Shown piece by piece: positions 34,801-49,800 of a DNA stretch of 64,000 nt (its first letter is position 1; each line of letters begins with the position of its first letter). The notes under the pieces were generated by a model. That model was not told where the DNA came from. It was given only the letters and a program-made list of their open reading frames with translations, and did no database searches. The stretch comes from Parus major (taxonomy: Eukaryota > Chordata > Aves > Passeriformes > Paridae), in assembly GCF_001522545.3 (NCBI RefSeq), contig NC_031797.1, positions 266,644 through 330,643 of the forward strand, read 5' to 3'. Made by a program: the position numbers and the translations under genes.

Positions 34801-37800
34801 GGTGTTATAATCATCATAATAAAATTCCCTACATCATAGGTTATGGATTTTTAGAACAGACAAGAAACTAAGAACAAAGTCAAAGAATTATATCCCTGAA
34901 CCTGAATCTCATGCACAATCAATCAAAGATTCATGAATCTAGAAACCACAATAAGCAGCTGAGCACATGTAAAGATAGTGTAACTACAAGGTAGACTGAG
35001 ACCCTTCCCAGCCATGGTAACAAGAAGCTCCCCTTAGGTAAGGCAGACAAAACAGCTCAGAAAAGCAACATCAGCTAGTTTGGTGATGGAAGATCTAGCC
35101 TTGAAAGCACTTTGCTAATATTTCTGTTTAATAATAAAAGGAGGAACAGGATAAAACCCCCAAACTACGCCATGCAAGACTGTGAGGGAGCCACTCCTGT
35201 GGGTCTTGTGTTCATGTGGCAGTGTGGTACATACCTATTGTGCAGGCTACAAAATAGACTCTGGATGACTGCACCTGAATATCAAATCTATGGCAATAGG
35301 CTACCAGTAAGCCTAGGAAAAGAAAGAACAGTTACAATATTATTTCAACGTAGTCACACACACTATCATAATCATAAAACCATAAACCAGCTAGGAACTT
35401 TCAAGAACTTTTTTTCCCCAAAAAAACTTCCTTGGCATCCTGTGTTTAAGCACCATGACAACATATACAGGAGGCTGCATAATTTACAAACCAGTTATCC
35501 AATGGCACAAGCCCCATGTGTTGGAAGCACTCCAAAAGTAAAATAAACAGCTACAAATCATAGGTAAAAATGTCATCCCATCCCTACTAAACTTTTGAAA
35601 AAATACAGTGTTCACAACAAGAGCACGAGAAAGTTTAGCTAACACTGAAGACAGCAGAATTTTATGGTTAATGACTATGACTCTGTTGCAGGTTGGGGGC
35701 AGGAGGGGAGACTAATGGGGATGACAGATTTCATATTTCCCAAAATAAAAGAAAGTAAACAAATGATTTCTGAGGAGAAATCTGAGAGTCAGAAGGTGCA
35801 TAACTTCTTCACCTGCAGTGATGGCAGGGATAGTTGTACATACTATCTAAAATCAATTTTGAGAGAAGGTGTAGTAGAAATACTGGATGTCACTAACAGG
35901 AAGGTTTGAGTAGTCAGACAACTGTACTTAAACCGTGTGCAAATGGACAAGTAATTTCGTCTATGACTACACTATTAAAAATGCTTTACAGTATAGAATC
36001 AGTTGCTATATCAACTCCTGCAGTTTCTTTACACTGCTTGATATCACTGAATGTGAAACTGAACCATAAGATAAATGTCCATTTTTCTTGTTGAAAAGGT
36101 GAATAGTGCTTGAATAGCACTACCCTTGAAGATTTATCAGGTTTATAGCAGTCAAATCAAACCTACCACTTGAAGCAGGAGTACAAGAGGAATAAACTAA
36201 TATGACAATGCAACATGTAAAATTCTTAACATGCTAAACAATACCTGGAACTAAAATGTCTCCGAATCCTAGGAGAGAAAAAGGCCTGTCACATAGAGCC
36301 AATGGTGAGGAATTCAGCCGTGGAACCTTCAGGACCATTGGGAGCTTGGAACGAAAGAGACACATGTATTATGACAAGCATAGTGACGCCACCTTACAGA
36401 ACTTGTTCCTGTTGTACTCAAACTGCAGGCTTCAAATACAGCAAATTTATCTTTTTATACATTCATTACATACAATATTACTGACAGTTAACAAAATGCA
36501 TTTAAGATGGGAGTGATGAAATACTTTCTAAACGCTATGTTAATTTCAAAGTCTTCAAATACGATTGGGTATCAACTCTAGTTTTAGCTGCAGGTATGTA
36601 CAAAATTTAGGTAAGCTGCAACATGCATAAGAAAAAATAATTTATACAGTTCCTTTACCTGGGTGCAATAAAAGTCTCAAAAGACCAAGACATGAATAAT
36701 TTTAAAAAGTCATTTTTCAAATCACTTTAAAGACTCTTCCCTGCCCCTGGTGTTCCTATTTATTACATGATTTGCGACATGAGGCACAGTATACAATGGT
36801 TCATTGCAAACCTGTATTCTCTTTATAGTACATTAAAGAAGCTTTATTTCCTTTTTGCTTTTCTCATATTAGTGCCAAAATAATTTTTATATATTTATAC
36901 GTTCATTACTGTTTTATACAATTTATTCTGTGCATAAAGTTGAATCCAAAAGGGTTCTAAATGTACAGGAGAGAAGAACAAAAGAAGTCAAAGAAATTAG
37001 TATGGGCTGTATGGATTGATCCAATTGTCCTGGAAACAATTATTTTCTTTGCTATTGACACTATCACATTCATTGCTGAAATAGATCCAATTAATCCTTA
37101 AATAAACAAAACCAGGTTTTCCTACAGATTAATTTTTTTGTTTTGCTCACTATATCTCACTGTCTCCTACATCTCAAATACTTTCCTCCCTGAGTCAGCC
37201 AATCTTGTAAGGTGTTCAGGCAATTGGCTGCTGTCCCATAGTGCAAATCCACTTAACTGGCTTCTGTTTTCTTCTGTCTCCAATTTGTGTTTCTCTCCTT
37301 TACCTATAGTCTCAGCTTTTCATAAAGCAAACGTCAAAAAAGGGAAGGAGGGGGAAGAGACAGACTGATTATATGTTTTATCTCTTTAAGAAAAGATGCT
37401 TATGCTTAATTAGTAGCAAGTTAATATTTACAGATGTGGTCATGTTTTTGTGAAGCTGAGCTATCCAGCTTTCTTATATTGAAACCCTGTCAAAAAAAGA
37501 AAAAGGAAAACAAAAGCTGGTGTGATGAACCACAAGTCTGCTTTGCCCCTCCAGAATAAACATTCATGAGCACTTATTCCCACATTAAGCTCTTTTCAGA
37601 CTGGCATCTTCATTTCAGCTTTGTGGTCTTGAATTTTACAGAAGTTAAAAGTGTAACAGTTGAAACTTAGTGCCAGATTTTCAGACAACATGAAGTACCT
37701 TTTCATGAGTGGCAGAATCAGATGGGCCCGCAGCCACCTCCACCATTATACTCTCCCCAGTCTAAAGGAAAAAAAATGAGAAAATTGTAAATCAGCACTT

Positions 37801-40800
37801 CACTCAGCAGCTCTGGGATCATTTAGGAACACACAGAGAAACAAGTCATTACACTTTGCTCTGTGGGCAGCAGGCAGCAGAGAAGCATCTTACTTACCTT
37901 TGTTAGAAAAGGTGTGATAAATACAAAGAATACATCATACACAAAAAGAACCAGGAGGAGTAAGGTACAACCCTGAAGGAAGAGAAAAGATATTTGGTAT
38001 TTACACACTATGCATTAACAAGCAGCAAAGAATTAATAATTAGAAGGCTATTCAAAGAAAAAGCTAACAAGGATTAAAACAAGTCATTCATATTATTTTT
38101 CTTAATTCCTAAATATTCTAGATGGAGGAATACAGTCTTGCATGCACCATATAAAAGAAAGTAATTCTTAAACACAAAATCACTTGTTAGTGCCCAAAAT
38201 TCTTTATCATGTAAAATCTGAAAATGGTGCCATTTCAATTTACTGGGAAATATGAAGAAGCTCTGCCCTGGAGGATGCCAGGCATAGCTTGAAACATTAT
38301 ACAGCCTCTTACTGTCTGTCTCTACAAACTTAAGAGGTGAAGATAATTTGAAACAAGAGTTTGAAGAGCTGGTTAAGGGGCAACTAAATGACTAATACTG
38401 ATTTTTGTCTTAAGATACTGACTAAGGTCAGAAAGACTTAAAAAACCACTAGATTGATGCATTAGTTGTATGCCAATCCGAAAAACAAAATCAAAACAAA
38501 CAAAAAAAACCCTCAACAAAATACCCAAACACCAAATACATAAATAAATGGGTGGTGTGTGATTTATGAGTCAACACTCTACAGAATCTACAGAACAATC
38601 ACATGCCACTTATTGGTCATCATTATACTCATAACATCCCTTTTTAACATGCTACATATGAATGGAAGTGCATTTCCAGGGCAATATACCCCATTATAAG
38701 TGACTCTGTTCAAACACATACATGCAAACTTCTCTTTAACTTTCTTCTTCAAGTCTTTGAAGAAGACTTTCTTTAACTTTCATACCTTAAATGTAGGCAG
38801 GCGAATTGTTTTCAACATGTAAAGACAGAAAGCAATTCCTAAAGCGTCTTGCAGAACCCAGGCCCACCTTAAAAAGAGAAGAGTAACATTTTTGCAGGAA
38901 AAGCAGACCAAACCTTGTCCTCACTAAGGACCTGCTTGGGACAAAAAAACCCCTCCTTAATTCAAAGTACTTGCTTAAAACTGACACTGCTGTCAGCATG
39001 AATTTGCAAATGCAAGGTTGTTGTTCATCAACCTGATAACCTTCCACAAAGAAGTGCCTGGAAGACAAGGGAAGAACTGTGTGATAGTGTCTATCTAGAC
39101 TTCAGTAAGGCTTCCAATCTTCTCTAAAATTCTCACAGAGAAACTGATGAAGTACAAGCTGAATGAGCAGTGAGGTAGACTGAAAATTGGCTGAATAACA
39201 TCAGTGGATACCAAAATGGGAAATCCTGGGGTCCTTTGTCCTGTGTATAGGTATATGCACCCTTGTGTGCATGAGGCAAATTTACAGCTGGGCCTGTTTT
39301 TCAATTTTGTTTTGCAAGTTGAGTATAGAAGTGCTCCTCACTTTACTCTCAACTGCTTGGGTCAAAGAGAAGTAGGATCTGAGATAGTACTAAAAAAATT
39401 GCTATGGTCTAGGTACAACAAGAGATGACGCTGTTGGATCAATACCTGTGTACTTGCTGATGGAGCTTTGTGCAGGAGACACTCAGGTCCACTTCAGCTC
39501 TGAGGCAGAAAATGGATTTCCTAGTCCTAAATACTGCAGGTTGGAACATCTCTATAGTAGAGTTGTACTCCTCAGTCTGACACTTATCTCTCTAAAAGGT
39601 TTTTCAGAGTTGATGATTCCGGGATTTGAGTTCTGTCATTCGATGACCCACACAGAACACAGATCCCGCAAAAGCAGTAATATACATTCAAAGCACAAGT
39701 CACACATCTTTGGCATCGTCATCAGAAACAAGCCAGCACTTCAGTTCCAACAGTGAACCCTCAATAGAGGAATCAAGAAGATGAACACAATAGTGCTCAT
39801 CATGCCATACATAGGGAAATTGGAATATCTGGGAGTGAGGTAGGAGGTAAAAAACCCCAGACAAAAATGAAAACACAACACTCCATAAAAGATCCACCTC
39901 TAACAAAAGTGGTAAGAACATGCTACAGCTCAGTACTACAGCAACACTGCATATAGAGAATTACTGACTCATACATGAAAGCTGAGAGAAACTAAAGATC
40001 TGACAATCTTACCAGCTCTTATTCTCATTAAGAAATAAGCTAGACAAGTTGTAATCCAACTTTCTATATCACTTCTGAAAAGCTGTCTTAAGTTAAAGAG
40101 ATCAGAATACTGACTGGAACTCAGAGAAATTCAAGCTTAACAAGAGACAGTTTTCTGTAATTTAAATGAACAAGAAAAAGATAAAGTACATAAGGAACAA
40201 CTAAGAATTTCTGCCTGTCTCTACTTCTTTTTCCTGTCATTCCTAATTTCTGGACACATGTAGACTTCTGTGAATGTCAGTTGTTTATACTATAAAGCGT
40301 ATTACAATTTTTAGTACAGAAACTAAAATGTACACTTACTGATCTTCATTTCTGAAGATTCCCCAGACTACACTGACAGAGATACAAAATACTGCCAAGA
40401 GCAACATCCGGACCTGGGGACGCTTATGAAAATAAGGCAAGTTGTTGTCTGGGATTCTGAAAAAGAAACACACCAAAGCTACAGTTGTCTATGTAGATAG
40501 CCTCTTCCTTTATAAACATTTTGAAGCATTAAGCCACCTTTTAAACCCCACACCTACCCAAAAGTATAAAAACCTAAGTTTCCTATTAAAATTTTCAAAG
40601 TTGCCACATACCTACACTTTCCCAAGGGGAATCTTCTTACAAAGGGAGACAGACAACTGTAAAGACCAATCGAGGCAGCCAGGCAGAATATTCCTATTAT
40701 AACATAGACTGAGGGGAAAAAAGTATTAAGTCCAAGTAGGATAAGGCAAGAGATGCTTTTTTTGTATCCTGGCTGAATAAGGAACAAATAGTTAATAAGA

Positions 40801-43800
40801 CTAAATGAGAAATAAGGCTTAAATTTCAATAGAGAACACTAAATTCAGAGACTTCAAAGAATTGATTAGAGTCATGCTCTTTAAGTATCTAATTCTATAG
40901 CTCCTTTTACTCAGGTGTACTTTATGCAATGCCTACTTAAATCAAAACTTCTATCCTAATCTTTTTAAAGTAAGTCATAAGCTTCAAAGGCAACCCATGG
41001 TGAAGCATTTATCTTCTCTTTATGAACATACAGGAGCATTATAAGGGAATATTAAAATCACTAAGTAGCAAAATGAACCAACACAGATGGGATGCATGTT
41101 TTACTACTTCCTCAGAAATACAAAGAAGCATTAAGCACTCATATTTTTTTTGTCAATCTGATGAGAGATCAATAGAAAATTATAATCTTTATAAAGATAA
41201 AAAAAATTAGGTCTGAGAACACCTTTAAAAAAAATAAAAGGTGGAAAATACTAAATCTGTATCTACTTAATAGCTTTAATGTTTGAAAGAAGATTTATGA
41301 CCAACCTCACAAAAGGAAGGATTAGAAATCTACTCAGTGAGTTTTCTTACAGTATTTTAAATCACATTGGGATGAAGACACGTAACAGAAGAGAGATGTT
41401 TCATTATTATTTTCACAATAAAATGTTCTTTGAGTGATGTCAGCCTTGTGATATTGAAGATTCATCAATATAAACACAACCTTAGGAGTACCTAAGTGGT
41501 CATAGAAGAAATAAAGGAGGACGAGCATTGAGCAGCACATCACTACAAACACACAGATCATTATGGGAGTTACATCCACTGTTTCATCATCGTGTTTCTC
41601 CGCCCCATCATCACGCTTGTGCTTCATGTACCTCCTGAAAGAGTAACATGGCTATCATCAGTTCATTCCTTCTGCAACAAAATACACAAGGATGTCGAAT
41701 CTTCAGCAAAAAACACAAGGGGTTGAAAACACATCACAATACCAATGCCTGCTTTGATTTCCACTCAAGTCAGTCGAACACCACATTTTCCATGAATGTA
41801 TGAACATCAGCTGTAATGCAATGCATAACCCAGTAACTACTTAACTGCTGTGTTAACTTATCTAGAGTAGTATTTCATTTCAAAAACTCAACTGAATCCT
41901 GGAAACTAGCAGAGAATAATTTGCTAACTTCAGAAGAACTCCTTCAATCAGGCTGTGCATACAAAATAAATGTTGGAAGTAACTGTGGCAGAATGACCTC
42001 CTTCTCCCAATCCCACCTGCAGACAAAAAGTAACCATAAAATTTCCTTTAAAAATTGATAAAAAACATAGCTTATGTTAGCCATCCAATCAATTTGGTTT
42101 GCCAGATTTGGTTTGTATACCAATAAAAGCGTATTTTATTATTTTTTACAAAGTATTTTTGTGTTGAATTTTTGCAAAAGCCTGAACAGGAAGCCTATTA
42201 CTAAATAATTTTCTTTCTGAGCTTTTTAAATGTTTGGTCTTTTAACATGGCAAAATCCTAAAATGATCTGCATTCCATTTATACCCTGATGATTTCCTGC
42301 AGTAACCAAACCAATGCAAGGCCCAGGGCCTTTCAAACATCACATCAGCATTTTCTCATTCTGGCTACAGAGTCTCCTAATCCTAACCTCACTAGCAGAT
42401 CTGCAAGATGATGCTTACATAAACACCATCTATTTTTCTTTCTGTAAAAAATACAGGAAAACTGGTATACTGCATTCAGTTACTCACTTTTTCACATCTC
42501 TGCTTCCTGCCCAGTAGCCTCCAATTGCAACAGTCCCCACGGCCATGACAAAGATTATCACCATGTTATAGTCCAGCACAGGCTCATTTGGTGCATACAT
42601 TGCTCCTTTCACTGAGCTGCCAAAACTCTGTGGAGGTAAATAGTAGTTAGGAAGGACATCCAAAAACCCACCTTAGCAAAGGTTCACTTATTTAGTTTTC
42701 ACCAAGCAACCTCAGAATCAGGCTTTGTTACAGACACATAAGAGCCATCTATTGGCTCTTCTATTAGTGATATTTATTTCCAGCACCAGGCTGTATTTTG
42801 ATTTTATTCCAAAGATGAGAAATAACCTCCTAAGAGATTTGATTTTTTTCCAAAACACAATAATGCAATCTTCATAAATACATTCTCTACATATTCAAAG
42901 CTCTTAAGGTGGACTTAATACTGTTGAGCAGTGACTCATTGACGTGACATAATACAAATGAGAGCTTTTAGTATCAAGTTTACCTTGCCAATATCTAACA
43001 TATCAGTATAGCTAAGCAGAGCCACAGGAATATCAATCTCTTCGTACTGACTCCTATTACCTCCAGGAGGAACCTGAAAGACAGTTCAGACCAGGTAAGC
43101 ATATGTTTATTTCTGCAAATACTTCTACTCCTTCAATAGGATTGAAGTTGCAAGTTCTGTTCCTGCTAATTCGAAAAATATTCTAGAAGGGAACTTAACA
43201 ACAGCTAAAAGTCAAAATATATGCCTGTTCCCAGTAAAAAAGAAGTAATGTAAGACTGTAATGGCAAAATACAGCAACCAAATTTCAAGCAGTATCTTTT
43301 GCACATCAGGCTCATGGGTTTATGACTGATGTGTTCTAGTATTGACCAGGACTCAAACCTACTAATTTTATTTTCAAAACTACTCATTTTACAACAATCA
43401 CGCTGTTGATGCTCCAGCTGAATCTAATGCACTAGATTCAGCATGGTAGTAGGATGGAGTCACAAATCAACTTCATCCTTTGACTCCAGTGTATCATTTG
43501 GAACAAGGGTAATTCCTTGACTTGAATGTCACATGAGCTCCATGCCAACTCCTCCTACTTAAATAAGTGACTCTTGTTTCATTCATTTTTCCATCAGATG
43601 TATGGTTTCCACACATAACTATGCCAGGTATGTACATGCAGGAACACACATGCATTATTTACCTTAAAAAAGAACATCAAATACCAGCAATGTGCACTAA
43701 AGACAATATCAGAAGAGTATCAGCAGCATAGGAAGATAAAAAGCAACTTACCAGTCTCTCTCTACTAACAATCAGCAGACCACGAGCTCCATTTATCTGA

Positions 43801-46800
43801 GCAAGCCTCACTTTTTCATAGAAGGTGCAATTTCCTCGCATCACCATGGGTATTTGATTATTAAATCCCCCATCAGGTACATCAGAAGGAGAACACAGAA
43901 CAGATGCTGTCTGATCCTGCAGTTGCAAGAGTGACTGAAAAAAAATAAATTAGTTAAATACATATATGTAACATGAAATAATAAAAGAAGTCAAGAGCAG
44001 AAGCCAGAGTTTCTAAAGAGTAATTCAAAGCTTTCCAGTAATGGAGTGGTAGACTATTCTCAGAGCAACATGAATGCTGAAACAATGCTGCCTTCTCTAT
44101 TATGTAGGGTCCTGCCTTGTTTCACCTTGTTGTACAGAATTCCGCTGGTAATAAAATTTGGGATATGACCTTCACTTGCATTTACTTTCTTCAGCACTGT
44201 TGCTGTTCTGATGCACACAGCCAGGTTGTGGGAGGAGTACACCAAGCTTTTATCTTTTCTGGAGTGGCAGAGTGGCAGGCTGGGATGATGGATGGTATGA
44301 ACAGCTAGAAACTAAAACACAGGCTGGAGAAATGTACAGAAGCATAGGCAAAAAACTTCCATGTTGAAACCTACTGTATTCAGTGACCTGAGATTTTACA
44401 TCCCAAGTACCTGAATACTGAGCTACTTCTCTCACCACTTGTGATCCAGAGACATTGCCAGGCTGTCCCAATTCTATAGTTTTGGCCCTCCACAGGCCCA
44501 AATGCATCTCATCTGGTGTGTTTCAACAGAACATCCCAAAGACACTTCAAGGTTTTAGAAATTACACTGGCACAAATTTTTCTTGCAAAATCTAAACAAC
44601 CACCAGCATCTTTGCCCAGTTCTACCTGTAAATTACCTGAAATCTGTAATTATCTACCAAACAACCAAGCTGTGCTAAGAGAAGCAAGTGTCAGGCCTTG
44701 CTGAGGTAAGCTGTTAGACCTGAGAAGAGTCAAGATAAAGTTTTAACCTGAAAAAATGATACACGGAACAGTTTGCATTAGAAATCCACAGGTACATGAT
44801 GTATAATACCTGTGTAATGGACTCTACTGATTTAGGAGGGAAAGGAAGTGTCAGGTTGTCAGTAGCTTCAACCTTTTTCAGAAAACTTCTGTCTCCAGCC
44901 TGACCTCTAAAGACAGTGAAATGCTCCTACCCACACTTCACAGCTGTCCAAGTTTCAGGGCACAGAGCACAACATAAATGCAGTGTGAGCTCAGAGTGGT
45001 ACACTGCATTGCCTCAGTTAATGAACTATACTGCTGGAGTACTGAAGGAGGAGGAGCAAGAATACAAAGAGGGGAAAAGCAGGAAAGAACCAAGGAAGGA
45101 GACAGGGACAGGCAAGGGATGTAGGATACACTACCCAAGTGTCTGTGCAAGCTATTCTGGACTACATTGGCTCCTGCAGAGTTACTGAGATATGACACCA
45201 GTGAATTTTTATGAGACTGATTTAAATGAAGTGTCTACAGTACAGTCCCCAACTTTCATAAGTACCACAGTCAGTCATGCATGTGCTGATTCACATTACA
45301 CAGTCAGGGCAAGTGCAAGAGTTTATCAGCTGAGTCTATACAAGGCAAAGACAACTACTGATGTATCTAAGGACTAAGGTACAGTTGCAATAAACCCACC
45401 AGAAGTAACTGAGACATGCCTATACATTGGTAAGGAACTCTAAAAATTCAGTGGGGCACTCAGCTGGCTGAATAAAATGAGCCAAGTATCAGTCAACTAC
45501 ATCCTTACCCATTAGTAGCTCATTCAAAGTGCATTTGCTGATTTCATCATTCAGTGCCAGTAACTTTTTCTCATAGAAAGCAGTGAAGAATTTACTAAAT
45601 TTTCAGCTCATACAACTTTGGATAATGCAGCAAAAGCTTGACACAGTTTAAGACTACTTAACCTTACACTTGACAATGAGAAAGCACTAAAGGCCACAGT
45701 TCGCTATATAAGAAAAGGCATGTGGTATCTTCTTGTATCATGCTGATGTACAAAAACTCCTTTGCAAGTACAGATATGTGCCATTTTAATTTCATTGATC
45801 ACATAATTGAAAAGGAGTATTTTTGTTTTGAACAGCAATAGTCATTATCTCTGCACAATGCCAGGAAATACGCATTGCCATCCTAGCACTGCCTAATGAT
45901 CTTAAGAGATAAAATATTTTCTAAGCAGAGCAAACAAAGCAGTTGCTTCAAATTCTACTAATCCAAGTAAGAAATCAGAAGTTTCCTAGCAACAAAGGCA
46001 TTTTTTATGCATTTTTTTGTCCTCAGTTAGGTAGGTACTTACAGCTTTACCCAGATCATGTGGCAAATGGGCCCACTGAGAGTTGAAGAGAATGCAGTAG
46101 TCTTTTCCTTTGTTGCTCCCCTTCTCTGAAAGGACGTGTACCATCCCATACTCACAGTACACCTGAAAACGTAATAAAAATTTCACAAGAATTTTAGGTT
46201 ACATAAAATTTCAGAAGTGAAGGGAGTAACTTGCTGTTGATCGGCCTGCTTTGTATTTTTAAAGAAAAACAAAAGTCTACAAAGTTTCCATATCTGTGCA
46301 GGGAGTACAGTGGAATTTGTTATTATTTCCAACATGCTTCCAAGAAAGACTTCAGATACATTAGGCAAATTCCATGCTACACAGGAATTGGTCAAAGAAT
46401 CAAATGTAACAACACTGGATATGTTTAAAGGAAAAAAACCAAACCCAACAAACCAAAAAGAGAACCTCAAACAACACAGCTAGATTGGTACACATATGTT
46501 TTATAACCATAGAAAGGGAAAGAAGCTGGACTATGGCAGAACAGATATGAAACTTGGAGCACTGTTTAGCTCTGGGGCTCCCAACATCAAAAGGACATAG
46601 AACTGCTGGAGCCAGTCCAGAGGAGGCCACGGAGATGCTCCAAGGGCTGGAGCCCCTCTGCTCTGGAGCCAGGCTGGGAGAGCTGGGGGTGCTCACCTGG
46701 AGAAGAGAAGGCTCCAGGGAGAGCTCAGAGCCCCTTGCAGGGCCTAAAGGGGCTCCAGGAGAGCTGGAGAGGGACTGGGGACAAGGCCTGGAGGGACAGG

Positions 46801-49800
46801 ACACAGGGAATGGCTCCCAGTGCCAGAGGGCAGGGCTGGATGGGATATTGGGAAGGAATTGTTGGCTGGGAGGGTGGTGAGGCCATGGCACAGGTTGACC
46901 AGAGCAGTGGGTTGCCCACTGAACACTTCCCTGGAAGTGTTCAAGGCCAGGTTGGATGTGGCTTTGAACAGCCTGGCCTAGCCCACCCCACGTCAGGGGC
47001 CTGGAACTAGATGATCTCTAAGGTCCCTTTCCAGTCAAACCCTTTCATGATTCTGTGAGTTAAGGCACCATCTCCTGAAAGTACAGCCTGAAATAATGAT
47101 CAATTCTAGATCTGCAGAATTCCAAAACTCAACCTTGGACACCTTTGGTGAAGATGTGGCAAGACCCCACAGCAGCAGCAGCAGCAGCTCTTTTTCTGTC
47201 CTAGGTAGCACATATAGACTCTCAAGTCTACCTTCTGCATTTACTTATCACTGCTTCAAAGACCAGTTGTCACTGTTGTCAAAACTCCAACATCTGCAAG
47301 TAGTGAAGATTACATATCTAAGATTCATAATTAAAGGCATGTCCTGGGTCTGGCTGGGATGGAGTTAATTTTCTTTATAACAGCTGGTATGGCACAGAGT
47401 TTTAGTTTAGTGCCCAAAACAATGCTGATAACAAACTAATGTTTTAGCTACTGCTGAACAGTGTGCAGACTATCAAAGCCTTCTCTGTTTCTCACCCTGT
47501 TCATCCAGTGAATAGACGCCCAAGAGGTTTGGAAGGGGTCACAACCAGGCAGGTGATTCAAAAAAGAGATATTCCATACCCACAGCATTTCACATTCATT
47601 TTTAAAAGGAGATTAGCTATCTTTTGCATCATGTACATGTTAGAATTCTCCTGAAGAACTCCTGGAGACTGAGATAACATAACCCAGATCTTGTAGTAAC
47701 AAGGAAAAAGAGAACTAGAACTACAGCAAAAATAAACAGTAACATGCAGCAAATCTACCAGCTTTAGACATCTCAGTTGTGATACACAGTATGTAACCTG
47801 CTTGTTCAGTGGACTGCTCACACTACATCTAACTGCAAGATGTGCTAATTTTAACACAAATACTTCCAGCTTCCCACCCCTGCAAAAAAAAAAAAAATTA
47901 AAAATACAGCAAACACAGTAATTTCCTCATAATTTTAGTTATCTCAGATTGTACCAAGCCACTTCCCAGCAAAACTGAAAGATCTGGGGACTCACAAGTA
48001 GGTATTAGCAAACACTTCCTTAACACAGACCTTTTCACAAATCTTATTCTTCATAATGAGGTCTGTTATTTTATATGTCTATTCCTATCCTTCCCTTCCC
48101 TGTGTATAAGGACACAATTTTGTGAGTACTAGGCATATTCCTCATCTTCCATCCCAAAAGCTGAACCAAAATCACCTACAAGACTCTATATACATATACA
48201 TACATATATATATATATATATATACATACACACACATATGCATATACATATATATGTATGTATTTATGAATATACATATCCTGCAAAATAAAGTACTTTT
48301 GTGGAGTTGATGCAGTTGTCTATTTGTACCCCTAGTCCTAGTAGATGTTTACCCAGGGAATCAGAATGTAGGGAGACAAACAAAACAACAGTGGAAGTAC
48401 ATACAATTTCCCTATCACTAGTGGTGGTTTTAACTCTAATTAGTGGCGACTTCATTCTCATATTAACTGAGCCAAAATAATTGTAAATCCTCCCTGATCT
48501 TGGAAATGGTTGAAGAAACACAAAGTATATCATGAGGTTTGTTTGTACTGTTCTAAGGGCTCTGAAATAAATCCTGGCCATTTCTAAGTGGCAAACAGGC
48601 CCCTTGCAATGCTTCTCCCTCTGACAAGGGGCTCTTGTCCTCGCTTGCACAAGAAGGCATCAGAGCATCACTTTAAGAATCAGCCATCATCAGCAGCACT
48701 GGGACTGCAGGCTCTGTCTTGGGAGGACTGTCAGGCACCATCTCCACTCATTGAAAAAGTGTAAGTTCTGAAGTCTTTCCTTTATGCAAAACACTGAACA
48801 TCAGCTCCTCAGTGTGAAGTTTGCCCATATATGTTCTGTGACCATCTGGTCAGATTTAAACATCAACACATTAAGAATTAAATTTCAGACTAAGATCTGA
48901 TCAGCTGCTGCAAAAAGATTTTAATGCTTCAGATAAAAATATATTAAGATACAAAAGTAGTGCTCAGAAAGCAGGACAAAACCTTACTTTTAAAATGTAA
49001 TTCAATTATACAAATCCAGATCAATGCTTCTTTTTGAAGGAGAGTTGCTGCTTTAGAGCCTCACAGTACTCTTACAGAGCAATTTCAATTTTCAAGTCGT
49101 GCTGTCTGGTAATAAATTATAAAAGGATGATGCTGAGAGCAAATGCAAATCATATCTGTATTTTATCTTCCTACAAGCTATTAGATAGTCAGGAAAAAAT
49201 TGGCCACATATTAAATGTAGCAGTCTCAAAATACTATTTCAGCCCACTGATTTGGAAATCTAGTCCTTAGGAATACCAAATACTGTTAATGTAACTGGAT
49301 TCTTCCTATTACCATTTTTGTGTTCCCAGAGCATTTGTTTCCTATTGTAATGGGAAGTTTCTCCATTTTATTGAGGACCTTCACTAATCCTTACTAGCAC
49401 TTTGCACTTGGAAATTTGTTTAAAAACATACATAAAATATCTGAAACATGTACAATAAATGATCTGATTCTCATCTGAACTAGTCACACATTCGGTTTCC
49501 AATGGAACACTGCCATCCACTAGTAACCCCAGGACAGGGGATGACGACAAGTCCATCAGTTGACAACGAGCAGCAGGTTCAAAACCAACCAACTGAAACC
49601 CCCTCAAACCAACCCAACCAATCCCTGCAATCATCTTATCTTTCTACCATCCACCTTTGTATCATACGTCTCTCTACCCATACACCCAACTCCTTCTTTT
49701 ACATTCTTCCTTCTCTCCTTCTTCTGTCCAGCACTCAAGCAAAACTGAAGTCATTGACTGAAGATATGTTTAATTGCTCTATTGCTCTGCTTTAGGTTTT